DNA from: Bradyrhizobium valentinum
GTDB lineage: Bacteria > Pseudomonadota > Alphaproteobacteria > Rhizobiales > Xanthobacteraceae
Length of the DNA: 59,998 bases
Direction: 5' to 3'
NCBI RefSeq assembly: GCF_001440405.1
Contig: NZ_LLXX01000090.1
Location: 417 to 60,414, forward strand
Of this stretch, positions 9,448-16,936 are shown piece after piece. A model generated the notes under the pieces. It worked only from the letters and a program-made list of their open reading frames with translations, did not search any database and was not told the origin of the DNA. Position numbers and translations under genes: made by a program. Every line of letters starts with the position of its first letter. Positions within the stretch are counted from its first letter, which is position 1.

Positions 9448-10686
9448 TTACGCGCTGTCTCGTTGCGTCAGTATTGTCCGGCACGCTTCGACAAAGACCA
9501 CGGCCCCCGTGATGATGTCGGCGTCTGCGGTGTTCTCGGTCCAGTGGTGCGAGATGCCGCCGATCGAGGGCACGAACAGCATGCCCGCCGGCATGACGGT
9601 CGCAAGAATCTGGGCGTCGTGACCGGCGCCGCTCGGCATGCGGAGTGACCTGCCGCCGGCACAGGCTGCGCCGGCTTGTTCGATGGCCTGCTGGAACGAG
9701 ACATCCATCAGCGCGGGCGCGCCGGTGCGAATGCGCTCCACCACGACAGTGCCCTGCTTGTCGACCTCTGCGGCCATGCTGCGGAGCAGATCCTCCAGCC
9801 GCGCAATCACGCCCGGATCGTCGTCGCGAATCTGGAACAGCATCTCTGCGGCGCCCGGGATGATGCTGGGCGCACCGGGATCTAGGGTGATGCGGCCGGT
9901 GGTCCACACCGTGCGCGGACCGCAAACGGCCGGGAAGCGGGCGTCGATATCGACGCAAAATCTGGCGAGTGCGAGGCCGGCGTCCCTGCGAACGGCCATC
10001 CGCGTGGTGCCGGCATGGTTTTGTTCGCCCGTGAAGGTGATGCGGTATTGCCAGATGCCGACGATGGACGTGACGATCCCAATCTTGAGGTCGCTGCTTT
10101 CGAGCGTCTCGCCCTGTTCGATATGGGCTTCGAGATATCCGATATGCCGTCCGCGTTCGTAGCGCGCGCGGGCGCGGCCGGCCAGGCCGGCATCGCGCAG
10201 CGCGTCACGCATGCTCCGGTCGTTATTGCGGTCGCGCGCCGCGTCGATATCGGCTTCGGTGACGCCGCCGACATAGGACCGGCTGCCAAGGAAGTGTCCG
10301 AAATGCCCTTCCTCATCGCACCAGGACGCAACCTCGACGGCGCCGCTTGTATTCGGATCGGGATTGATGACGCGGGCAGCTTCGAGCGCGTAGACCACGC
10401 CGAGCGGTCCATCGAGCCAGCCCGCGTGGTTTTGGCTTTCGAGATGCGATCCCGCCAAGAGCTTCGGCCCCGGCTTCGTGCTGGTGCCGACGATGTTGCC
10501 GATGCCGTCGATCTCGCCCGCGAGGCCGGCCTCAGGAAGCCGCTGCACCAGCCATTGCAGGGAACGCAGATGCGGTTCCGAAAACGTCGGCTTGTGGACA
10601 CCGGTCTTGTACGGGCCGATTGCACGCAGCGCGTGAAGATCGGCGAGAACACGCGTGCCATCAACGCGTGCGAGATTATTATTCAT
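9448..10686 (-). CDS. M20-family hydantoinase/carbamoylase-type amidohydrolase
   Basis: A 412-residue enzyme of the N-carbamoyl-L-amino acid hydrolase / allantoate amidohydrolase / beta-ureidopropionase group, which hydrolyses carbamoyl- or ureido-amides with two metal ions. Motifs: GSHLESQNHAGWLDGPLGV (first metal His and bridging Asp), CDEEGHFGHFLGSRS (catalytic Glu pair), AHIEQGETLE, EQNHAGTTRM and SGAGHDAQ. Oddity: the usual HLD after GS is HLE and the usual GG before the Asp region is HAG, which may mark a distinct substrate group. It shares an operon with the MFS gene downstream. Confidence 0.85.
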   Translation of the reverse strand: MNNNLARVDGTRVLADLHALRAIGPYKTGVHKPTFSEPHLRSLQWLVQRLPEAGLAGEIDGIGNIVGTSTKPGPKLLAGSHLESQNHAGWLDGPLGVVYALEAARVINPDPNTSGAVEVASWCDEEGHFGHFLGSRSYVGGVTEADIDAARDRNNDRSMRDALRDAGLAGRARARYERGRHIGYLEAHIEQGETLESSDLKIGIVTSIVGIWQYRITFTGEQNHAGTTRMAVRRDAGLALARFCVDIDARFPAVCGPRTVWTTGRITLDPGAPSIIPGAAEMLFQIRDDDPGVIARLEDLLRSMAAEVDKQGTVVVERIRTGAPALMDVSFQQAIEQAGAACAGGRSLRMPSGAGHDAQILATVMPAGMLFVPSIGGISHHWTENTADADIITGAVVFVEACRTILTQRDSA

Positions 10687-10793
10687 GACTTGCGTACCTT
10701 GCGGGTCCGTAGTTCTCCGGAGCAGAACAAAGTTCCGGATGATGTTCGCGCGAGTAGAACAAAGTTCCAGGGATGTCGCTAGCCGCGCTTATC

Positions 10794-10907
10794 TTATCCT
10801 CCCGACAGCAGGGCCAATGCGATGATGGCAAGCCAAGCAACGATGACAAGCGCCGCCACCGCGCCGGCGGTTATCTTCGCTTTCTCCTTTAACGTGTAAT
10901 CGCGCAT
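10794..10907 (-). CDS. Tiny single-helix membrane protein
   Basis: A 37-residue ORF: charged head MRDYTLKEKAKI followed by one transmembrane helix (VAALVIVAWLAIIALALL) and SGG. The layout matches many short membrane genes scattered through this window. The function is unknown. Confidence 0.5.
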   Translation of the reverse strand: MRDYTLKEKAKITAGAVAALVIVAWLAIIALALLSGG

Positions 10908-11445
10908 TGTTTTCGGAAAAAGTGTGTGTCGAGGCCCTCGCGGCCGAACAGCCGTCTAACTTGATGTCGTCGATTCTGCGATCCCCGGCAGGGATATTCT
11001 CGATCGTCGGGCGAGGTTATTCAATGTCCTCGAGCCGGGCCTGTCCCCCGTTCGTGCTGATCGTGGTGCGGCCGCCGAAGGTTGTGCCTTGCAAGCTCGA
11101 CACATCGCGGTCGTGCCAGACTGAGTGCCCGTAGTAAAAAGAACATTATCCCGCTGGATCGAGCTCGCCTGCACCATGATGATATCTGCGCGAGCCGGCA
11201 GCGAATGACCGGCGGTCAGAGCGATGCGCCGCCCTCCGACCAAAGAGCTTGTCGTGCAATGGGCAGGGCTGGGACCGACCTATGGAATGATGGCAATCGC
11301 AATGGCATTCAGTAGCGAGTTGTTTCGCCGTTTGTTTGTCTGCAAGCCACGAAGCTAGTGGCGCGATCACCTCATAGTTGCAGCATGGCGACTTCGAATT
11401 CGAACGGCGCGAATGCACCTAGCAGCGCAAGGCCAGCGGACGTTC
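10908..11445. other. Region without a supported gene (538 bp)
   Basis: Several overlapping short open frames exist on both strands but none has a convincing start or composition. A minus-strand reading that stops at 11017-11019 gives about 40 plausible residues (ending GGQARLEDIE) with no start codon after the preceding stop, so it may be a gene remnant. Confidence 0.4.
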
Positions 11446-11538
11446 TCAGCTATCTGGCGGAAAGTAGCACCGCACCGTCAGGCGGAGTGCGACGTAAAGC
11501 GCGACGCAGGCTGTGATTGCAATAGCGGCCGTATCCAT
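11446..11538 (-). CDS. Tiny membrane protein
   Basis: A 30-residue ORF beginning MDTAAIAITACVALYVALRL, with a good ribosome site (GAGGGACAGGGAA) upstream. It is one hydrophobic helix followed by a short basic/aromatic tail (TVRCYFPPDS). This form is familiar from rhizobial genomes as an unnamed small protein. The function is unknown. Confidence 0.5.
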   Translation of the reverse strand: MDTAAIAITACVALYVALRLTVRCYFPPDS

Positions 11539-11582
11539 TTTCCCTGTCCCTCATTCCTATGCACTGGTGTCCGTTTGCCGGA

Positions 11583-11670
11583 CTACGCAGCGGATGGAAC
11601 TTGGGCTGTGAAGATGGTTCCCTTAAGCCGTGAAAATGGTCGCCTTGGGCTTTGAAAGTGTTTGGAACGT
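11583..11670. repeat. Degenerate 22-bp tandem repeat beside tRNA-Glu
   Basis: Copies begin at 11605, 11627 and 11649 with exact 22 bp spacing (GCTGTGAAGATGGTTCCCTT, GCCGTGAAAATGGTCGCCTT, GCTTTGAAAGTG...). A weaker copy precedes at 11583. It ends six bases before the 3' end of tRNA-Glu. Confidence 0.5.
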
Positions 11671-11675
11671 GATGG

Positions 11676-11747
11676 CGCTCCCTAGCGGAATCGAACCGCT
11701 CTCTCCACCGTGAAAGGGTGGCGTCCTAACCGATAGACGAAGGGAGC
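11676..11747 (-). tRNA. tRNA-Glu (UUC)
   Basis: The acceptor GCTCCCT pairs with AGGGAGC. The D-arm contains GGTTAGGAC, the anticodon loop is CTTTCAC with anticodon TTC, and the T-arm reads GGTTCGATTCC. CCA is not encoded. Confidence 0.95.
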
Positions 11748-11986
11748 AAAACAACCGGAAAATCAAGGTGTTATGCGCTTGATGGGCCGTTTGGCCGCCA
11801 ACGTCCATGTTCCATGGAGGCGGCGACGGGCGAACGTATAGTGGCGTTTGGCCGGGTGGGCAAGCCGCTCGAAAAACCCGTTTTGCGGTCGTTTGCGCCT
11901 CGATCGACACGCCACGGCGGCACGCCAGGCCGTGCAACGGATTTTAAAGCCGTAGGGCGTAAGGCTGTGTCGGGGGAACTTCCGAC

Positions 11987-12247
11987 ATGGCTTTGCTATC
12001 GAGCAAGAAGCGCGACACGCGGAAATCATTGAGTCAGCCCGGCTGGATCACGCTGGAGGGTGGTTTTGCCGCACGCCAATGCGTGGTGCAGGATCTGTCC
12101 ACGACCGGGGCGAAGGTCACGATTGACGATCCCAACACGTTGCCGGCGAAGTTGCGGTTGGCGTTTTCGCGCGACGCCAGGACCGGACGCCGCTGCGAAG
12201 TGGTCTGGCGCCGTGGCAAATCGGTCGGCGTGAAGTTCGTGCGCTGA
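11987..12247 (+). CDS. PilZ-domain protein
   Basis: An 86-residue single-domain protein: KKRDTRKSLSQPGWITLEGG..., then CVVQDLSTTGAKV (the DxSxxG part of PilZ) and CEVVWRRGKSVGVKFV at the end. PilZ domains bind c-di-GMP through RxxxR and DxSxxG. The N-terminal basic motif here is RDTRK, so nucleotide binding is plausible but not certain. A second, similar PilZ gene lies at 51077-51340. Stand-alone PilZ proteins of this length are numerous in Bradyrhizobium. Confidence 0.8.
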   Translation: MALLSSKKRDTRKSLSQPGWITLEGGFAARQCVVQDLSTTGAKVTIDDPNTLPAKLRLAFSRDARTGRRCEVVWRRGKSVGVKFVR

Positions 12248-12283
12248 TCTGGCACCGATCGGCAAGTGGCGATAAAAGGCGGG

Positions 12284-12535
12284 ATGCGAAAATCCCTCCT
12301 TGTGATGTTTGCTGTGGTGCTGGCTTCGGCTGCCGCTTCTGCCGAACAGCCCCGTCTTCAGAAGGCCGACAAGGCCGCAACACCGGGCAAGTCGGTTCCA
12401 CTGAAGCGCCCAAGCTCGGCCAATGCATGCGCGGAGTACGGCGCGGGCTTCGTCAAGATCGAAGGCACCAACACTTGCATGAAAATCGGCGGCGCGGTGA
12501 GCGTCGGCGCTGGCGTTTCCAGCGGCTCGCGCTGA
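12284..12535 (+). CDS. Short porin-like secreted protein (porin N-terminus only)
   Basis: An 83-residue product. The signal peptide MRKSLLVMFAVVLASAAASA is followed by a Lys/Pro linker and NACAEYGAGFVKIEGTNTCM then KIGGAVSVGAG. That segment resembles the start of rhizobial Porin_2 proteins (two Cys around a YGxGF...GTxTC motif leading into the first beta strand). A full porin is about 350-500 residues, so the beta barrel is missing. It may be a truncated porin or a distinct small family. I chose ATG 12284 over the in-frame GTG at 12266 because it begins the signal peptide. Confidence 0.65.
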   Translation: MRKSLLVMFAVVLASAAASAEQPRLQKADKAATPGKSVPLKRPSSANACAEYGAGFVKIEGTNTCMKIGGAVSVGAGVSSGSR

Positions 12536-12536
12536 C

Positions 12537-13184
12537 TTAACTCATCGGCGGCGCGATGAACTGCGTGAAACCCGGGCGGGCTGCGAACTGCGCAAACCAG
12601 CGTTCGAGGTTCGGCAGTTTCGGCTTGGTGACGCCTTCGACGCCGAACCAGCGCCGAGCAAAGGCGCCGAGCGCGATATCGGCGATCGTGAACTGATCGC
12701 CTTCGATGAAGCGCCGCGTCGCCAGTTGCGCCTCGACGGTCCGCCACACCGCGGCTTCGGCATCGACATCCTTCTGGATCGCGACCATGTCGCGCTTTTC
12801 GACCGGCGTCCGCACCAGCGCCCAGAACACCGGCCGATCGACCGGCTGCAGCGTCGACAGCGTCCAGTCGAGCCAGCGATCGACACCGGCGCGCGCCTTC
12901 GGCTGCGAAAGGTAGATCGGTGAATTCTCGCCATAGGCCATACAGAGATAGCGCATCACGGAATTGGATTCCCACAGTACATAGTCGCCATCGACCAGCG
13001 TGGGGACGCGGCCGTTCGGGTTCATCGCCAGATAGGCTGCCTCGTTGTTCTTGCCGAACTGCATGCCGGCGTCGATGCGCTCATAGGGGAGGTCCAGTTC
13101 AGCCAGGCACCACAGCACTTTTTGAACGTTGACCGAATTGGCCCGGCCCCAGATGGTTAGTTGTTGTTTGTTGTTGTCGGCCAC
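12537..13184 (-). CDS. Glutathione S-transferase family protein
   Basis: A 215-residue cytosolic GST. The N-terminal thioredoxin-fold domain reads LTIWGRANSVNVQKVLWCLAE (catalytic Ser/Asn/Cys region), then NPNGRVPTLVDGD and WESNSVMRYL (glutathione-binding Glu-Ser). The C-terminal helical domain ends RWFAQFAARPGF. It conjugates or isomerises with glutathione; the substrate cannot be inferred. The start is ATG 13184. An inverted repeat lies just upstream. Confidence 0.9.
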   Translation of the reverse strand: MADNNKQQLTIWGRANSVNVQKVLWCLAELDLPYERIDAGMQFGKNNEAAYLAMNPNGRVPTLVDGDYVLWESNSVMRYLCMAYGENSPIYLSQPKARAGVDRWLDWTLSTLQPVDRPVFWALVRTPVEKRDMVAIQKDVDAEAAVWRTVEAQLATRRFIEGDQFTIADIALGAFARRWFGVEGVTKPKLPNLERWFAQFAARPGFTQFIAPPMS

Positions 13185-13198
13185 GCGTTGTTATCCCG

Positions 13199-13234
13199 CT
13201 GATCTTCCGATCGCCGTTCATAGCGGAAGATCAG
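13199..13234. promoter_or_regulatory. Inverted repeat upstream of the GST gene
   Basis: CTGATCTTCCG (13199-13209) and CGGAAGATCAG (13224-13234) form a perfect 11 bp inverted repeat with a 14 bp spacer, 15 bases upstream of the GST start. It could be an operator or a hairpin in the leader. Confidence 0.45.
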
Positions 13235-13269
13235 TGAAAAAGCGCGCCTTCGCGCGGACTGAAGCCCAA

Positions 13270-13309
13270 CAAAAATCAGGCTCCGCCGCAGTGCGACAGA
13301 GCCCTGATT
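13270..13309 (-). terminator. Intrinsic terminator downstream of the 26-aa gene
   Basis: On the minus strand AATCAGGGCTC pairs with GAGCCTGATT (one bulge) and is followed by TTTTTG. It lies about 30 bp past the stop of the small gene at 13340-13420. Confidence 0.6.
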
Positions 13310-13339
13310 CTCTCGTAACGCGTGGCCTGCATCAGCCGG

Positions 13340-13420
13340 TCAGTGGCCGAAGAACAGCCACAGCAGAATGATCACCGGAATAGGTACGCCCAGCAACCAA
13401 AGCAGAATTCCTCGTCCCAT
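13340..13420 (-). CDS. Tiny hydrophobic protein (26 aa)
   Basis: It reads MGRGILLWLLGVPIPVIILL then WLFFGH, with a strong ribosome site (GAGGAGGAGACG) before the ATG at 13420. It is almost entirely one membrane helix with a conserved-looking Pro pair. Very similar unnamed peptides are known to me from Rhodopseudomonas and Bradyrhizobium. The long open frame extending upstream to 13879 lies antisense-like over gloA in another frame and is not coding. Confidence 0.65.
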   Translation of the reverse strand: MGRGILLWLLGVPIPVIILLWLFFGH

Positions 13421-13635
13421 CGTCTCCTCCTCAAAATCCGTCGGGGAGAAAACGCGCCATGTCATGGCCTGTTCCTGCGCAGAAAAGGACCCTGCGCGAA
13501 GGAACGTTTTATGAGTTCCGAACTTCCGAGAGCTACAATCCGGGAAATAGCGAGTAGCCATCATGCTCGACAGCTTCGCGCATTTCGGCGCTGAGGTCGT
13601 CGAAATGGCGGCTGCGCGTCGGCCGCCATTTGGTC

Positions 13636-14088
13636 CTACCAATGGCCGGTGTTCGGCATCGATGTCCACGGCTCTGCCGGCGGCTTCGGCTCGCCCTTCT
13701 GCAACAGCTCGATTGAATGCAGATCCGGCGAGCGCACGAAAGCCATGTTGCCGTCGCGCGGCGGCCGGTTGATGGTGATGCCGGCCTTCATCAGGCGGTC
13801 GCAGGTCGCGTAGATGTCGTCGACCTCGTAGGCGAGGTGGCCGAAATAGCGGTCCTCGCCGTATTTCTCCTCGTCCCAATTGTAGGTGAGCTCAACCAGC
13901 GGCGCGCCGCGGTTCTGCGGAGCGGCCTTGAACAGGCCCTCGTCCTCAGGCGCACACAGGAACACCAACGTGAACCGGCCCTTGTCGTTGTCGACCCGGC
14001 GTACTTCCTTCAGCCCCAGCGCGTCCTGATAAAATTTCATCGCCGTATCGAGATTGCGGACGCGCAGCATGGTGTGGAGATAGCGCAT
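13636..14088 (-). CDS. gloA: Lactoylglutathione lyase (glyoxalase I)
   Basis: It converts the hemithioacetal of methylglyoxal and glutathione to S-lactoylglutathione. The 150-residue protein keeps the four metal ligands of the E. coli type: His5 (MRYLHTM), Glu66 (PLVELTYNW), His84 (FGHLAYEV) and Glu127 (SIELLQ). DGNMAFVRSPDLHSIELL is characteristic. The start is ATG 14088 (MRYLHTML); the open frame extends 9 codons upstream without support. Confidence 0.92.
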   Translation of the reverse strand: MRYLHTMLRVRNLDTAMKFYQDALGLKEVRRVDNDKGRFTLVFLCAPEDEGLFKAAPQNRGAPLVELTYNWDEEKYGEDRYFGHLAYEVDDIYATCDRLMKAGITINRPPRDGNMAFVRSPDLHSIELLQKGEPKPPAEPWTSMPNTGHW

Positions 14089-14235
14089 GTTTCTTGTCCT
14101 CTTGAGGTCTTGCAAAAATTGAAGTTCGTTTCAGCTCCCGAGGGCAATAAGTAGCAGCAAATTGCAGCGGAGGGCAGGGGCTGCGTGCTACCCTGTGCCC
14201 TCGCCGCATTCAATCAATCGAGTTAAAGCGCGCCG

Positions 14236-14415
14236 CTACCCGCCAAGGGACACCGCAAGGGCCAGGATTGCGAAGCCGGCCAAGATCCAGACCGCAAATC
14301 CTGCGAGCATCGAGATCAGTTCATTTGGGTCGTTTCTGCCAAACAGCTTGAGCGCCTGCCGTCCGGTAGCGACGACAAGCAACTCGAAAAGTCCACTGAC
14401 AACGTGTTCGATCAT
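14236..14415 (-). CDS. Small membrane protein (59 aa)
   Basis: It starts MIEHVVSGLFELLVVATGRQ, followed by a polar segment (LKLFGRNDPNELI) and a transmembrane helix (MLAGFAVWILAGFAILALAV). Reading is clean from ATG 14415 to the TAG at 14236-14238. An overlapping plus-strand frame at 14162-14419 is the shadow. The function is unknown. Confidence 0.55.
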   Translation of the reverse strand: MIEHVVSGLFELLVVATGRQALKLFGRNDPNELISMLAGFAVWILAGFAILALAVSLGG

Positions 14416-14469
14416 TTAATTTCTAGTCCGCAACGCGGCGCGCCTTGCAACCCCGGCAGACACGGTGCC

Positions 14470-14628
14470 CTAACGCGTCAACGCGTCAAGAAGACTCTCC
14501 AACAGCGCCAGGAGCCTTTCGCCGGTCATTTCGACAGCGGCGATAATGGCCAGGGCAATGAACCCAGCGATGAGGCTGTATTCGATGGCGGTGGCGGCGG
14601 AGTCGTCGCGCAGAAATTTTCGAAGCAT
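14470..14628 (-). CDS. Flp/Fap-type (type IVb) pilin
   Basis: A 52-residue prepilin: MLRKFLRDDSAATAIEYSLI then AGFIALAIIAAVEM. The ATAIEY-hydrophobic stretch is the Flp pilin signature (cleavage before ATAIEY, Glu5 and Tyr6 kept). The residue before the cleavage point is Ala instead of the usual Gly. No tad/cpa secretion genes are nearby, so the subunit would depend on machinery elsewhere. An alternative ATG four bases upstream (14632) is out of frame. Confidence 0.85.
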   Translation of the reverse strand: MLRKFLRDDSAATAIEYSLIAGFIALAIIAAVEMTGERLLALLESLLDALTR

Positions 14629-14874
14629 CCATTTTTCTCTGGAATCTTGACGGAAAACGGTGTGGCACGTCCAAGTTGCTACTATAACAACCAAAAGCGT
14701 AAAATTGTAATGCTGGCGGCGCTGGGGCAAACGACGTGATTAAGCGTGTTCGGTCGTGGCCCTGTTTCGGGCGGATATCTTTGACGAGCCAAAACGCGGC
14801 GTCATCAGCGTGATCCCTCACACATACGCAATTGGTTTCCCCCGTCCATTGTGGCGCTAACGGAGGGATCAACG

Positions 14875-15030
14875 ATGTTTCTGTTCGATGGCCTGCTCAT
14901 TCTCGCGATGATTTTCTTTTTCGTTCTCCCGATTACCGACGTCAGGACGGTTCGGATGAAACTGTCTGTGGTGAGCAGCCTCGGCGTATTGCTGGCGGTA
15001 TCGGTTGTCGTGCCGCGCCTGATGCCTTGA
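14875..15030 (+). CDS. Small two-helix membrane protein (51 aa)
   Basis: It starts MFLFDGLLILAMIFFFVLPI, has a short basic loop (DVRTVRMKL) and a second helix (VVSSLGVLLAVSVVVP). A good ribosome site (GGAGGG) precedes ATG 14875. No family is recognised. Confidence 0.6.
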   Translation: MFLFDGLLILAMIFFFVLPITDVRTVRMKLSVVSSLGVLLAVSVVVPRLMP

Positions 15031-15042
15031 CATCTCGCATGA

Positions 15043-15381
15043 CGTGCATGTCGACTGCCAGAATCCCATGCGCTGGTCGTCTTCGAACAATGGACTGATG
15101 AGACGGCGTTGCGCGACCATTTTGCGGTCGAAGGCTCGAAGGCTCTGTTGGTCGCAAGCACGCCGACGATCGTGTGCGCGATATGCTCCGCCTCCCTGGC
15201 GTACAAGGAACGGCCGCAATGGCTCCGGTTTGCTGTGTTGGCGGTGCTCGCCGACGTCGGCAGCATTGTCACGCTGCGTGCCGTGCGGGCGCAACAGCTC
15301 GCGTGGACGTCGGATAGCCGCATACGTAACGGCCCGCTCGCCACCCGCGGGAATTCGCGTCAGGTTTTGCTCAGACCTTGA
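15043..15381 (+). pseudogene. Probable remnant of an antibiotic-biosynthesis-monooxygenase (ABM) protein
   Basis: The frame contains HALVVFEQWTDETALRDHFAVEGS (written in two parts: HALVVFEQWTDE, TALRDHFAVEGS), which matches the middle of dimeric ferredoxin-fold ABM domains. A stop lies 28 codons upstream of the first start codon, and no N-terminal strand or start is seen. Downstream the frame stays open to 15381 but loses resemblance. It is best read as a truncated, decayed copy. Confidence 0.35.
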
Positions 15382-15565
15382 CGTCCAGCAAGGATGGTTC
15401 GTCGGCCTGCACTTCCGCAAGCGCCGCTTCCATGGCGGCCGCCTTGGCATGGTAGACGGCCTGAAGATCCTGGTTGATCGTGTTCGGCGGCGCCTTGGCG
15501 TTTTGATCGACGACGAGTTGTATTCTGGCCTGTGTCACTTCAACCGGTATGGGATAAATGACCAT
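15371..15565 (-). CDS. Hypothetical protein (64 aa)
   Basis: It starts MVIYPIPVEVTQARIQLVVD after GGAGGGTCATTCC. It is a soluble, mainly helical small protein with an Ala-rich helix (HAKAAAMEAALAEVQ). No family is recognised. Its 3' end overlaps the tail of the ABM-like remnant by 11 bases. Confidence 0.6.
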   Translation of the reverse strand: MVIYPIPVEVTQARIQLVVDQNAKAPPNTINQDLQAVYHAKAAAMEAALAEVQADEPSLLDVKV

Positions 15566-15709
15566 GGAATGACCCTCCTGGGCCAAACCTGTCAGGCGCC
15601 TATTTACGTTTTGTAAAGGGGTTGGGTTAACGGCGCAGCACTTCAGTGGGGTTGGGTAAATGAAGGCTTAAGTTTCCATGCCCGGCGTCAAAAAGAATAG
15701 CGCCGAGAC

Positions 15710-15786
15710 ACCGGTTCGCGTGAAGAAAACGCGTCAAAAGAAATCTGAAACCCGGCTCGGCTTCAATCAGAACCGAAAGGCTCTAG
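15710..15786. repeat. Bradyrhizobium-type interspersed repeat, copy A
   Basis: ACCGGTTCGCGTGAAGAAAA, CGCGTCAAAA, then GGCTC...GAACCGAAAGGCTCTAG. It shares most positions with copy B at 47204-47282 in the same orientation, including the terminal GGCTCTAG. The CTAG end contains the stop codon (TAG on the minus strand) of the gene at 15783-15929. Confidence 0.75.
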
Positions 15787-15929
15787 TGCATCTGTTCCAG
15801 CCGCTCGGCATAAAGGCGGAATTCCTCGGCCATCTCGATTAGTTTCTTCGACGCTTCCGGATCCTTGACGGCTTCGGCCAGCCGCCGGGCTTTGTCGGAC
15901 TGGTCGCGGTAGTGGTCGGCTTGGGTCAT
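15783..15929 (-). CDS. Small helical hypothetical protein (48 aa)
   Basis: It starts MTQADHYRDQSDKARRLAEA and continues as one charged amphipathic helix with LIEMAEEFRLYAERLEQMH at the end. The stop TAG lies in the interspersed repeat copy A. Similar short proteins rich in AEEFRxxAERL are common in rhizobia. The function is unknown. Confidence 0.65.
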   Translation of the reverse strand: MTQADHYRDQSDKARRLAEAVKDPEASKKLIEMAEEFRLYAERLEQMH

Positions 15930-16001
15930 GGCAGCACCTTTTTAGATGAGTATGGGGTGTGCCAAAAAGGTTCGACATCCGGCACTCGACCGGTCACGGC
16001 G

Positions 16002-16038
<37 letters not shown>

Positions 16039-16281
16039 CGCGCAGGATCGATCGGACTGGTGAGAGGACGAAGCGGCGAAGTAACGCTATCTTAACAAGG
16101 CAACGGCCCCAGAAAACGTGCCCCCTGTTCGTTCCAAGAGAACAAAAGGAGTCTTCCTAACACGCGATCGATCTCCGAACAGGCGATCGATGCGGATCGG
16201 TTCCTCTCGGAAACGCAGATAACCCTATTCAGTTAGGTTAAAACCCAAATCGCGTTGTGCGTATCCGATGTTGCGATAGGG

Positions 16282-16488
16282 ATGGCCTTCAGGAAACAGG
16301 CCATGGTCCCTTCGTTTCACAATGCGGACAAACCGACTCACCATCGCGTCATGGTGGTCGGCCTGCTGTTTTGCCTTGCCTTCGTCGTCATCAGCTTTTC
16401 GTTGCGGCCGCAAGCCGAAAGCGGCCAGGCGCTGGTCAAGGCCGACAGGCTCGTCCGCACTGCGGGTGAACCGCACAAGGCGAACTAG
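16282..16488 (+). CDS. Small membrane protein (68 aa)
   Basis: It starts MAFRKQAMVPSFHNADKPTH, has a single helix (VMVVGLLFCLAFVVISFSL) and a polar, probably periplasmic tail (RPQAESGQALVKADRLVRTA). The in-frame ATG at 16282 was preferred over an upstream start at 16255. The function is unknown. Confidence 0.6.
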   Translation: MAFRKQAMVPSFHNADKPTHHRVMVVGLLFCLAFVVISFSLRPQAESGQALVKADRLVRTAGEPHKAN

Positions 16489-16506
16489 CGCGCGGGACCC
16501 ACGCGC

Positions 16507-16611
16507 TCAACGGTCCGGAAATTTTTCGTCGGGCGATTTGTGATAGGTCGCGATGGCGATGAAGCCGGCATAGCCGATTACATTAATCAGAATTTCCATC
16601 CATGCGGGCAT
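16507..16611 (-). CDS. Tiny membrane protein (34 aa)
   Basis: It reads MPAWMEILINVIGYAGFIAI then ATYHKSPDEKFPDR. One helix is followed by a charged tail. It is convergent with the gene ending at 16488. The function is unknown. Confidence 0.5.
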   Translation of the reverse strand: MPAWMEILINVIGYAGFIAIATYHKSPDEKFPDR

Positions 16612-16936
16612 GACACGACACACCTTTCCCTAAGAGTAAACTCCGCAAGGGCCGTGTAAGTTCCGGCGAAATCCGATGATCAGACCCGCGCGATCGCATG
16701 GCTCGCGATCGCGCCGCAAGGCCGTCCACTTGGTAAGCGAAAACCCCGCCCACATCCGGAAGATGCAGACGGGGTCTTTCGTGCTTTCACCTCTCGCAAG
16801 GTTACTGCACTTCTGAAAAAAACGTCGAAGTGCCGGCTTCGTTCCCGCGCTCCCGGATTCTCTTGGTGGAATTCTCGTGGCGGGTTCCGTGCGCCATATT
16901 CCGTCGGCGATAACGCAAAGGCTTGCCGGCTCCGCC
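16612..16936. other. Region without a supported gene (325 bp)
   Basis: A weak CCCCG...CGGGG hairpin followed by TCTTT at about 16744-16785 may be a terminator. The minus-strand frame at 16680-16940 has low-complexity shadow composition. Confidence 0.35.

Noticed and set aside
8054..9622. 522-codon plus-strand frame over the MFS gene
   Set aside because: Gln/Arg/His-rich antisense shadow; the opposite strand holds a convincing transporter.
13421..13879. Upstream extension of the 26-aa gene
   Set aside because: It overlaps gloA in a different frame and lacks domain signal; the strong ribosome site marks the start at 13420.
14162..14419. 85-codon plus-strand frame
   Set aside because: Antisense to the 59-aa membrane protein, which has a better start and a proper helix.
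15044..15616. 190-codon plus-strand frame
   Set aside because: It overlaps the ABM-like remnant and the 64-aa minus gene; Arg/Cys-rich shadow composition.
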